From an archaeon (GTDB taxonomy: Archaea > Asgardarchaeota > Hermodarchaeia > Hermodarchaeales > Hermodarchaeaceae), in the NCBI GenBank assembly GCA_016550415.1, contig JABXGU010000198.1, positions 1 through 25,014 on the forward strand: a stretch of 25,014 nucleotides of DNA, written 5' to 3'. Of this stretch, positions 1 to 6,800 are shown in pieces. Both the position numbers and the translations under genes were made by a program. Every line of letters starts with the position of its first letter. The stretch's first letter is position 1. The notes below the pieces were generated by a model. The model saw nothing but the letters and a program-made list of their open reading frames with translations. It did not search any database and was not told where the DNA came from.

Positions 1-96
1 AATGTTGCATATGGTCATAAAATTACTCGGAAATGTAATAACTGTGGAAAAATCTGGAGTTACACTGCGCGTTATGGAGCTGGAGCTTGGGTCTAG
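1..96 (+). CDS. C-terminal fragment of a zinc-ribbon-like protein (5' partial)
   Basis: Frame 1 is open from the window edge to a TAG at 94-96 and encodes about 31 residues. The visible tail contains a CNNCGK knuckle preceded by His and basic residues and followed by an aromatic, Gly-rich end (ARYGAGAWV). A single CxxC is half of a zinc ribbon, so the partner cysteines would lie upstream of the window. A strong hairpin plus T-tract follows 18 bases after the stop, which supports this being a genuine gene end. Function cannot be assigned from this fragment. Confidence 0.55.
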   Translation, partial: NVAYGHKITRKCNNCGKIWSYTARYGAGAWV

Positions 97-114
97 CTAA
101 CATAATGAATGAAT

Positions 115-147
115 TGCATCTGTGCGACCAACAGATGCAGACTTTTT
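115..147 (+). terminator. Intrinsic-type terminator hairpin with T-tract
   Basis: A perfect 9-bp inverted repeat (TGCATCTGT at 115-123, ACAGATGCA at 131-139) closes a 7-base loop and is followed by GAC and five T residues (143-147). It sits just after the stop codon of the partial gene ending at 96. The shape is that of a bacterial rho-independent terminator. Archaeal termination mainly needs the T-tract, so the hairpin may instead stabilise the mRNA 3' end. Confidence 0.55.
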
Positions 148-205
148 ACTGGTCACACCATCAATTTGCAGACCAAGAAGAGTAACAAGAAGCCAAGTGA
201 TGATA

Positions 206-388
206 CTAGCCAGAACCTTTTACGAATCCAAAGCAGGCACTTTTTTCCTTCAAGAGTAGGTAGTTGTCACCATCTTTGGATAATGGATTCTTTTGGGTGC
301 AGACACCAGCCTTCCGGTCATAGCTCTTGCATTCAAGGCAAATCGATTTTATTGACATTTCATCAGGCAAAATTTTCACAGGGGACAT
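206..388 (-). CDS. Small four-cysteine protein of unknown function
   Basis: This 60-residue product starts at ATG 388 (MSPVKILPDEM...); an in-frame TTG at 400 is possible. Its four cysteines are arranged as CLEC, then GVC about eight residues later, then a C-terminal ACFGF. That is a plausible single zinc or iron-sulfur knuckle. The overlapping plus-strand frame has no such pattern and looks like a shadow. A GGAG lies about 13 bases before the ATG, which is rather far. I do not recognise a named family. It is convergent with the partial gene ending at 96 and divergent from the PncC gene at 545. Confidence 0.55.
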   Translation of the reverse strand: MSPVKILPDEMSIKSICLECKSYDRKAGVCTQKNPLSKDGDNYLLLKEKSACFGFVKGSG

Positions 389-530
389 AATGTAGCTCAA
401 ACTCCGATTTGGTATTTATGGTTTGAATTGTTACGGCTTAAAGAAATGTTCCAGCTAAAATTCTTTTGGTTAATAGAAACTTACTCTTTTTCCGAAGCAG
501 TTATGACCTGCCCAACACAGCTTTTCTAGG

Positions 531-536
531 GGAGGT
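531..536 (+). promoter_or_regulatory. Shine-Dalgarno site fixing the TTG start of pncC
   Basis: GGAGGT lies 8 bases before TTG 545. No ATG or GTG in frame has a comparable site, so the TTG start is well supported. Confidence 0.75.
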
Positions 537-544
537 AATATCAA

Positions 545-1063
545 TTGCTTGAGGAAGATATAGCTAGACTCTTCAGCGATGGGGTTGCATTGGCGGAGAC
601 CGTTGGAACCATTTTACTGGATCAACAACTAACCATTGCTGTCGCTGAATCTGCCACGGGTGGACTCATAGGACACTTCCTTACTGAAATCCCAGGGAGT
701 TCCCAATATTTTCTAGGTGGCATCATAGCTTATGCAAATACAGTGAAACAAAACCTCTTGGGTGTATCCACTGAAGTCATCGAACACTTCGGTGCAGTTA
801 GTGAAGAAGTTGTTACCAAATTAGCAGATAATGTCAGACAACGTCTTGATGCTGATATTGGTCTGGCTACATCAGGTATTGCAGGACCTGCAGGTGCAAC
901 ACCCAAGAAACCAGTGGGACTTGTTTTCATCGCAATTGCATTACCAAGAAGACGCCCCATCATTAATCAATACAAGTTTGAGGGTAATCGTTCTGAGAAT
1001 AAGATCCATTTTGCTATTGCCGCTTTGGAGTTACTCCTTGGCATACTTCATGAAAAAACATAA
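545..1063 (+). CDS. pncC: Nicotinamide-nucleotide amidohydrolase (CinA C-terminal domain family)
   Basis: The 172-residue product is the stand-alone CinA C-terminal (PncC) domain. Members deamidate nicotinamide mononucleotide to nicotinic acid mononucleotide in pyridine nucleotide salvage. Family signatures are visible in order: AESATGG at 34-40, which includes the nucleophile-type Ser; YANTVK at 63-68; GAVSEE at 83-88; and SGIAGPAGATPKKPVG near 110-125. The length matches the single-domain family (about 160-170), and the N-terminal MoaB-like CinA domain is absent. It starts with TTG behind GGAGGT. The radical SAM gene follows on the same strand 12 bases later, so the two are probably co-transcribed, although no functional link is obvious. 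Cytosolic. Confidence 0.9.
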   Translation: MLEEDIARLFSDGVALAETVGTILLDQQLTIAVAESATGGLIGHFLTEIPGSSQYFLGGIIAYANTVKQNLLGVSTEVIEHFGAVSEEVVTKLADNVRQRLDADIGLATSGIAGPAGATPKKPVGLVFIAIALPRRRPIINQYKFEGNRSENKIHFAIAALELLLGILHEKT

Positions 1064-1075
1064 TGCTCTTATAGA

Positions 1076-2014
1076 GTGTCATTTGACGATGAACTAGGAG
1101 CAATGGCAGATATTCTATTTGGATACTCAAACCATTTGGAACCACCAGTGTATCGACCTCCAAGTGAAGCAAGAAGCCTCATTCTACAGGCAACACTTGG
1201 ATGCTCGCATAATAAATGCACATTTTGTGTTAGCTACCGAACCAAACAGTTCTATGTAAAACCCTTCGATTTTTTTCAGGCTGAAGTGGAGCAATTGGCG
1301 AGAAAACGGGGATATCGTCCAACCCGCATCTTCCTTGCAGATGGCGATGCTTTTGTTCTTAAGTCTGAACGACTAAAACGTGTACTAGGTCTCCTCTACA
1401 CCGAATTTCCCACATTAGAAAGAGTTAGCATCTATGCCAGTGCTCTTAATGTGAAAGAGAAAACAGACAAAGAACTCCAAGACATTCACGAGGCAGGTCT
1501 TGACCTCGTCTATATTGGTCTTGAGTCAGGTGACGATGAAGTCCTGCAAAGGGTAAGAAAAGGTGTAACCAACCAAGAACACATTGACACTTGTCTTCGC
1601 CTGAAAAAGGCGGGATTCACATTATCTCCCATCATCATTCTAGGTCTTGGAGGAAAAGACCGCACCAAGGAACATGCCCAAAATACTGCTGCAACAATTA
1701 ACAAAATAGATCCACCCTTTCTAGCAGCACTAACTTTGATGCTGGTCCCTGGCACAGAACTTCACACAGAAGCACAACAGGGAACATTCCATCCACTTGA
1801 CCCACTTGAGACCCTGCAGGAATTGAACATGTTAATTGAAGGGCTCTCAAACCTCTCCAATTGCTTATTCAGAACCAACCATGCGTCAAATTACCTCTCC
1901 CTAGGAGGCATCCTCTCACAAGACCAGAACCGCCTCCTCCAAATAATCGATCAGGTACTCTCTGATCCAAAGGCAATTAATCGTCTTCGACCAGATTATC
2001 TGCGGGGACTTTAA
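1076..2014 (+). CDS. Radical SAM protein with Cx4Cx2C cluster motif
   Basis: The 312-residue product is a cytosolic radical SAM enzyme. The [4Fe-4S]-binding cysteines are C43, C48 and C51 in GCSHNKCTFC. The spacing is Cx4Cx2C rather than the common Cx3Cx2C, a variant I recall in a bacterial and archaeal subfamily related to HemN and COG1032 oxidoreductases. Further barrel motifs are FLADGDAF (about 86-93) and YIGLESGDDEVL (about 146-157), the SAM-binding strand. There is no extra ferredoxin, B12 or TRAM domain, so the substrate is unknown. The start is GTG at 1076 with a weak ribosome site; an ATG at 1103 has AGGAG only two bases upstream and is less likely. It follows pncC by 12 bases. Confidence 0.85.
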   Translation: MSFDDELGAMADILFGYSNHLEPPVYRPPSEARSLILQATLGCSHNKCTFCVSYRTKQFYVKPFDFFQAEVEQLARKRGYRPTRIFLADGDAFVLKSERLKRVLGLLYTEFPTLERVSIYASALNVKEKTDKELQDIHEAGLDLVYIGLESGDDEVLQRVRKGVTNQEHIDTCLRLKKAGFTLSPIIILGLGGKDRTKEHAQNTAATINKIDPPFLAALTLMLVPGTELHTEAQQGTFHPLDPLETLQELNMLIEGLSNLSNCLFRTNHASNYLSLGGILSQDQNRLLQIIDQVLSDPKAINRLRPDYLRGL

Positions 2015-2049
2015 TTAGCATTTTTCGAAAAAGATATTAGCATTTTTTT
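2014..2049 (+). terminator. T-tract region with a direct repeat after the radical SAM gene
   Basis: ATTAGCATTTTT occurs twice (2014-2025 and 2036-2047), 22 bases apart. The first copy runs into a 12-bp palindrome TTTTTCGAAAAA (2021-2032) and the second into a T7 run. Oligo-T tracts just after a stop codon are the main archaeal termination signal, so this is a likely terminator. It could also be part of the promoter of the gene at 2089. Confidence 0.4.
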
Positions 2050-2088
2050 GGTAGTATACAAGAAGACCAATTAGAGTGTGATAAGAAT

Positions 2089-2277
2089 ATGAGTGATTTG
2101 CGACCAGATGATACTGATCCATTCCGTCGAAGAGGACCACAACCTATCCGCCCAGATGACTTACAAAGGGGTCCCAGCCTTGATGTACTCTCCCTAATCC
2201 AATCACTCCTGAAACGCGTGGAACATTTGGAAGAAGAGATAAGAACCATCAAGAAAAAACTCAAAATACCTGAATGA
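2089..2277 (+). CDS. Small coiled-coil protein
   Basis: The 62-residue product has a polar, Arg/Asp/Pro-rich N-terminus (about 1-30). A C-terminal amphipathic helix follows (about 31-60), with heptad-spaced Leu, Val and Ile and many Glu and Lys residues, as in a short coiled coil. No enzyme motif is visible. It may be an oligomerisation or adaptor peptide. A T9 run directly after its stop supports a real transcript end. The opposite-strand frame across it is Ser/Arg-rich and looks like a shadow. Family unknown. Confidence 0.6.
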   Translation: MSDLRPDDTDPFRRRGPQPIRPDDLQRGPSLDVLSLIQSLLKRVEHLEEEIRTIKKKLKIPE

Positions 2278-2286
2278 TTTTTTTTT
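2278..2286 (+). terminator. Oligo-T terminator of the small coiled-coil gene
   Basis: Nine consecutive T residues follow the TGA of the 2089 gene. This fits an archaeal T-tract terminator, between two convergent genes. Confidence 0.5.
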
Positions 2287-2293
2287 CGATCCA

Positions 2294-4210
2294 TCATTGC
2301 GTTTTCTGCTTGAAGAATCTCCTATAAACTGCTACGCCCAAGAGTATAACAATAACGTTGATGATTATGCAGATTAGGACCAGTTGAAGCAAAATGAAGG
2401 TTGGAGATAGGGCCACTACAACTTGCTGGACCAAATATCTACAAAGAAGCAGATTATCAGGGTCCAAAGCCAATGCCAAGGGAGATTCTGACACAAAGAT
2501 ACTGGCAGTGGAGACCGCAGTGGCATTCACCCAAACCCAATGAAGTTGACTGCCTAAACCAGTACCTACAACAACAGGAACATAAAGAGCAACTGGACTC
2601 GCCTGCAACTGAGTAACCTGAAAACTAATCGACCACCCACCCAGCACCGGAAAAGCCATCGCTCCACCAAGACTCAGAGTAACCACACCACTCCCAAAGA
2701 CCCACTGGTCAAAAAACCAGCTAAGAGACTCGCCAACAGTCTCCTCAAAAAGATGCTGAAGGTCACTGGCACGAATATTCAGATAAAGAGATTGATCGTA
2801 AATATAATGCCAAGCCTCATAGAAGGTATCATTGCCCAACTCATACCGAAGCATATCATAAACTAACGATGCCTTAGTATATGCAATAGTGCCATAATCC
2901 CACCAGCTTTGAGTCTCCCAATAGGCAATGGACTGATTAATGCACTTATCACCCTCATAATCCACATAATTCCAATAATTATTAACATCAGCTGAACGAT
3001 AACTCTCACGATAAGAAGAACCATACACAAACTCAACCCAACAATACTCACAATAACTAGCAAACCCCTCATCAATCCACGGCTCAGCATAACTGTCAGT
3101 ACCAATGGAGAAAGGCATCCATTCATGACCAATCTCATGAGCCGTAACAATGGCAAGACTCGAAAAACCAGAAGGACTACTATAAAGTCCATAATCAATC
3201 ATGACAAGAGAATTATATTCCATGCCGCCGAAGCCTGCGTCGACTTCAACTATGTGCAGGTTTTTCCATGGGTATGATCCGAAGAGGTTGCCATAGATTT
3301 GTAAGCATTGTTCTGCTACTTCCAGTGTTCTTTGTCCTCCTTGTGTGTGTCCTGTTGTATAGTAGCTTGTTACATTTACTCCATCTGTGAGTATGCTGGA
3401 GGTTTTGTAGTCTGGGCTTGCACACCATGTGAAGTCGCGTACTGGCCCTGTGGTCCATTGCCATGTTCTTGTTCCTGTTCCAGAGGTTATGCTTTGGAGT
3501 TCGCCTGTTGCTGCCATGATGTAGTCTTCTGGGAGTGTAAGGCAAACGTTGTATGCGGCGACGTCGCTGTAGAAACTTTCTCCCATGAATGTGTAGGGTG
3601 CGGTGTGCCATCCTCGATCATCGTATACTGCTATGATTGGATGCCAGTTGCCCATATTGTAGGCCATTAGGGGATATGGAGAGGTTGTGTTCCACCATCC
3701 AAAGCGGTCAGGGGTGTTGGGCATATGGACCTGGTAAAATAGTTCAAGTGTGATGTTTGCTTCTGGCTGGAGTGAGCCGGGTCCGGAGCCGCTCAATAGG
3801 TCCACGGAGATACAGGTTTGGTCAGTTACACCTGAAACAAAATTCCAGTTTAGGTCCAGTCCATTGTATTTTATAGAGTTTATTGTGATATACCCGTTGG
3901 GTTTGAAGGCGTTAGGATACAAGTGATAGACCAGTTCGTTTAGAGGGACATTGGCATGGTTCACGTATGTGTTTGTAGTTATTGCGCTTACAATGTGTGT
4001 TTCAGCATTTAGCATGGCTTCGATAGTATAATTTGTGAGTGGACTTGGGGGTTCTGATTGGAGGTGCTCCTTGCTGTTATAGTTATAGTGGGTTTCACTC
4101 TTTACTTTCTGATGTTCCAGAGGAGGACTGTTGGTAAAGGGAGTAAGGGCTGTTAGAACAAGGATTGGAAGTAGTGTTGTTAGAATGTATCTTGGCAAGG
4201 GTTTTGACAT
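2294..4210 (-). CDS. Membrane-anchored M1-family metallopeptidase
   Basis: The 638-residue product (from ATG 4210, MSKPLPRYIL...) has an N-terminal hydrophobic signal or anchor (residues about 8-25). An M1-type beta domain follows, then the catalytic domain. GGMEY (about 328-332) corresponds to the GAMEN/GGMEN exopeptidase loop. HEIGH (358-362) with a downstream WIDEGFA Glu (about 381) forms the HExxH-x18-E zinc site. A C-terminal membrane segment of about 25 hydrophobic residues precedes a basic tail (YRRFFKQKTQ), so the enzyme is probably held at the cell surface. The frame is open 32 codons further upstream, but that extension is not signal-like. An aminopeptidase role in peptide uptake is inference. 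The gene switches abruptly in codon style near 3225 (see findings). Confidence 0.88.
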   Translation of the reverse strand: MSKPLPRYILTTLLPILVLTALTPFTNSPPLEHQKVKSETHYNYNSKEHLQSEPPSPLTNYTIEAMLNAETHIVSAITTNTYVNHANVPLNELVYHLYPNAFKPNGYITINSIKYNGLDLNWNFVSGVTDQTCISVDLLSGSGPGSLQPEANITLELFYQVHMPNTPDRFGWWNTTSPYPLMAYNMGNWHPIIAVYDDRGWHTAPYTFMGESFYSDVAAYNVCLTLPEDYIMAATGELQSITSGTGTRTWQWTTGPVRDFTWCASPDYKTSSILTDGVNVTSYYTTGHTQGGQRTLEVAEQCLQIYGNLFGSYPWKNLHIVEVDAGFGGMEYNSLVMIDYGLYSSPSGFSSLAIVTAHEIGHEWMPFSIGTDSYAEPWIDEGFASYCEYCWVEFVYGSSYRESYRSADVNNYWNYVDYEGDKCINQSIAYWETQSWWDYGTIAYTKASLVYDMLRYELGNDTFYEAWHYIYDQSLYLNIRASDLQHLFEETVGESLSWFFDQWVFGSGVVTLSLGGAMAFPVLGGWSISFQVTQLQASPVALYVPVVVGTGLGSQLHWVWVNATAVSTASIFVSESPLALALDPDNLLLCRYLVQQVVVALSPTFILLQLVLICIIINVIVILLGVAVYRRFFKQKTQ

Positions 4211-4269
4211 GATTGACCCACGTTTCAAAACCAAGTGATTATTCAAGCCTAAAAGTATTCTATAGAAGC

Positions 4270-4288
4270 AAATGCTGTTTAAGCATTT
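4270..4288. other. Perfect 7-bp inverted repeat upstream of the M1 peptidase
   Basis: AAATGCT (4270-4276) and AGCATTT (4282-4288) flank a 5-base loop, about 60 bases before the peptidase ATG on the minus strand. It could be an mRNA hairpin or an operator. A 10-bp palindrome TTCTATAGAA lies next to it. Function not known. Confidence 0.4.
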
Positions 4289-4355
4289 CAGGAATTTGAG
4301 TAACAAAAAGAGAAATTGTGGGTTTTAACCGTACCCACTTTGTCCCTTAACGGAC

Positions 4356-4505
4356 TTATGCGTCTTCAGGGATTGCAGGGAATTCGTAGCCGCAGCTTGG
4401 GCAGGCAATTGATCCGCAGGCGCGAGCCATCATACAGCCTGCGCATCCAGTTGCTTGTTCCTGTTCAAATTTTGTACCGCAAACGGGACATTGGTATTTG
4501 GTCAT
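4356..4505 (-). CDS. 49-residue Cys-rich (zinc-ribbon-like) protein at the end of the feo operon
   Basis: ATG 4505 is preceded by GAGGT (4513-4517) at 7 bases. The frame encodes 49 residues, ending at TAA 4356. It starts MTKYQCPVCGTKFE, then has CAGC, a single Cys, and CPSCGYEF near the end: seven cysteines, including three CxxC pairs. It follows feoB by 60 bases on the same strand, so it is probably co-transcribed. The position resembles that of FeoC or other small Fe/S-type accessory proteins, but it is not FeoA or FeoC by sequence. A role in iron delivery, sensing or FeoB regulation is inferred from context only. The plus-strand frame across it is a shadow. Confidence 0.8.
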   Translation of the reverse strand: MTKYQCPVCGTKFEQEQATGCAGCMMARACGSIACPSCGYEFPAIPEDA

Positions 4506-4565
4506 AATTTTTACCTCGTTTCTTTTATTGTGATTTTGCGTTCATGTTCTAATGGTTTTTGAAGA

Positions 4566-6779
4566 TTATGGTATTCCTAGAATGATTAGCAGAATGTTCA
4601 CAAGTCCGCCTAAAAATAGAGCAATAGTCAGAGTGGTTAAGACCAACGTGATTGTGTATTTCCATCCGTGCTCTCTGGCAAGTACAGCGACTGTTGCTAT
4701 GCATGGTACATAGATGGTTGTTACTAGAGCGAAGACAAACATTTGGCGAATTGTCATGAATACCATACTTCCTCCACCTAGAACAAGTAATAGTTCTACG
4801 GTTAGTTCTTTACGTAGAATTCCATAGAGTAGTGCTGCAGCAGTAATGGCAGGAAGCCCCAGCCACCCCACGACTAGTGGGCTCATCGGGGCAATGGCTA
4901 GATACAATAATCCGCTATCCAAAGCAACACCAATGATAGCACTGCCGACAATTATCAAGGGGAGTGCAATATAGAGGAATTCTTTGAAACGCATCCAGGT
5001 CTTTTTCAGAATTGCCTTTGGGCGGGGAAGTCGAAGTGGTGGCACCTCCATTACTAGCCCGTAAGATTTACCAGGCAAAGTGTGTTGCAGAAGCGCACCC
5101 AATCCAAAAATGATTCCAACCACGATGCCATATATTATGAAAGCAAAGAGTATGCTTCCATATAAAGCAACAGTGCCAAGGATAACTGCTAATTGTGCAG
5201 AACAGGGAACTAGTACGACGAGAAATCCTGCAATAGCACGTTCCCTTCGCGTATTCAGTGTACGGGTGCCTAACACGGCAGGCACGTTGCATCCCATCCC
5301 AAGAAGCAATGGGATGATTGCACGACCATGAAGTCCAACCTTATGCATTATGCCATCAAGCAGAAAGGCAATTCGTGCTAAATAGCCGCTATCCTCCATG
5401 ATAGCGAGTATAATGTAGAATGTGGCGACATAGGGGACAGCAATGAATAGCCATCCCTGTATCCCCAGAACAAATCCATAGTACAGAATAACCTGCAATA
5501 GGTGCCAAGGTACAACTGCTACAATTCCCGCCTCGATGGTGGGATTGATAACTCCATCCCAAAAGGCGCCTATAGTTTCATCAAAAACAAAGCCTACACC
5601 AAAAATCAGTAACAATGATCCTATGACTATGAGAATTGCGATGGGAAGTCCAACAATCCGATGTGTTAAGACAGCTGATATTCGTTCAGTCATTGGGACT
5701 CGTGTGCCTTTCCCTTTTTGTGCTCGCTCAACAATATAATTTGCGTAATCAAGTTTCTTCTCACCAAGGACCAGCACTACGTCAGCACCAAACTCTTCCT
5801 CCAATTCCTGTCGCAGCTTTTCTCCAAGCTCCAGCACAGCTTTTCTATTTGCATTTACTGACAGACAAAGGTTACACCCAGAATACCCTTCTAATATCTG
5901 CTGTGATACAATACGAGGCGGCAAATCTAAAGGACACGAATTGAATTCAACTAGCTGTTTTTCCAGCGCGACCAATTTCGCTTCAATTCCATCAGGGAAT
6001 ATCATCCTTCGCGGTCTTCGTCTTCGACCTCTATGCATTGCTGTACTGGCTGCCATACTCAGTACTTGTTTCAGATTTTTTCCTTGAATGGCAACCGTGG
6101 GAACTACTGGAACACCAAGCAATCGTTGCAACTTAGCTACATCAATGTGGATGCCCATTCGACTAGCAAGATCCATCTGATTTAGACATACCAAAACGGG
6201 AATGTCGAATTCCAATAATGCAAATGTTAGTATGAGATTCCGTGGAAGATTAGTTGCATCTATGACATTAACAATAACATCAGGATGTTCTTCATGGAGA
6301 TAACGAAGTGTTACACGTTCATCATCGGTTGATGGACTAATAATTGTATAGGACCCGGGCAAATCAACAATTCTTAATTGAGCACCATGAGGTTCTTCAG
6401 ATTCTAGGTGACGCCTTCGGCTCCAACCTCTCCATCTACGATTCAAAGGTCTGCCGCCACGACCTCTCGGACCTTGTCTAGATTCCAGTTCATTCTCAGT
6501 TTGATGCCCTACTTGTTCTTTAGTAGCCCATTGATCCCAATCGCGAAAGCCAGGATGCCATTTAGCCATGAATATATCTCGATAGGGTAGGAACACTGTT
6601 CCTTCGAGAATCCCCACTGTAGTACCAGGATAGTTGGAAACGATTGCTCCAAGTCCAGTCCAGCTATTAAAAATGACTGATTTGCCCGTGTTAGGATTTC
6701 CAACGAGAGCTACTCGTATTTCTCTCTTGTCAAGTTGACGTCGATGCTGTATTCTTCGCTTATGACCTTTGGACATCAT
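4566..6779 (-). CDS. feoB: Ferrous iron transporter FeoB with an Arg-rich G-domain insertion
   Basis: The 737-residue product is the GTP-gated Fe(II) permease of the cell membrane. The N-terminal G domain shows G1 GNPNTGKS (about 27-34), switch I NYPGTTVG (about 49-56), G3 DLPG (about 139-142) and G4 NQMD (about 200-203). Between switch I and G3 lies an insertion of roughly 50 residues rich in Arg, Gly and Trp that usual FeoB proteins lack. The membrane part has two Gate regions, with GMGCNVPAVLGTRT and VPCSAQLAV in the first and VPCIATVAVLARE in the second. ATG 6779 is 9 bases after AAGGAGGG; TTG 6782 and ATG 6776 are alternatives. The gene lies 21 bases after the DtxR-type regulator. No separate feoA is present; a FeoA-like domain is fused to the regulator instead. 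Confidence 0.95.
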   Translation of the reverse strand: MMSKGHKRRIQHRRQLDKREIRVALVGNPNTGKSVIFNSWTGLGAIVSNYPGTTVGILEGTVFLPYRDIFMAKWHPGFRDWDQWATKEQVGHQTENELESRQGPRGRGGRPLNRRWRGWSRRRHLESEEPHGAQLRIVDLPGSYTIISPSTDDERVTLRYLHEEHPDVIVNVIDATNLPRNLILTFALLEFDIPVLVCLNQMDLASRMGIHIDVAKLQRLLGVPVVPTVAIQGKNLKQVLSMAASTAMHRGRRRRPRRMIFPDGIEAKLVALEKQLVEFNSCPLDLPPRIVSQQILEGYSGCNLCLSVNANRKAVLELGEKLRQELEEEFGADVVLVLGEKKLDYANYIVERAQKGKGTRVPMTERISAVLTHRIVGLPIAILIVIGSLLLIFGVGFVFDETIGAFWDGVINPTIEAGIVAVVPWHLLQVILYYGFVLGIQGWLFIAVPYVATFYIILAIMEDSGYLARIAFLLDGIMHKVGLHGRAIIPLLLGMGCNVPAVLGTRTLNTRRERAIAGFLVVLVPCSAQLAVILGTVALYGSILFAFIIYGIVVGIIFGLGALLQHTLPGKSYGLVMEVPPLRLPRPKAILKKTWMRFKEFLYIALPLIIVGSAIIGVALDSGLLYLAIAPMSPLVVGWLGLPAITAAALLYGILRKELTVELLLVLGGGSMVFMTIRQMFVFALVTTIYVPCIATVAVLAREHGWKYTITLVLTTLTIALFLGGLVNILLIILGIP

Positions 6780-6788
6780 CAATAGCTG

Positions 6789-6796
6789 CCCTCCTT
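6789..6796 (-). promoter_or_regulatory. Strong Shine-Dalgarno site of feoB
   Basis: The minus strand reads AAGGAGGG here, inside the 21-base gap after the regulator gene. It gives spacing of 6 to TTG 6782 and 9 to ATG 6779. Confidence 0.7.
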
Positions 6797-6800
6797 AGAG

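Noticed and set aside
109..390. 93-residue plus-strand frame near the window start
   Set aside because: It begins inside the terminator hairpin and overlaps the four-Cys minus-strand protein, which has the more protein-like pattern.
2037..2297. 86-residue minus-strand frame
   Set aside because: Antisense to the coiled-coil gene, Ser/Arg/Cys-rich with no motif; its 3' end lies in T-tracts.
3308..3670. 120-residue Cys-rich plus-strand frame
   Set aside because: It is antisense to the M1 peptidase. The many Cys come from reading the codons of that gene backwards, and there is no ribosome site or motif spacing.
4316..4507. 63-residue plus-strand frame
   Set aside because: Arg/Leu-rich and antisense to the 49-residue Cys-rich gene, which has a proper ribosome site and CxxC pairs.
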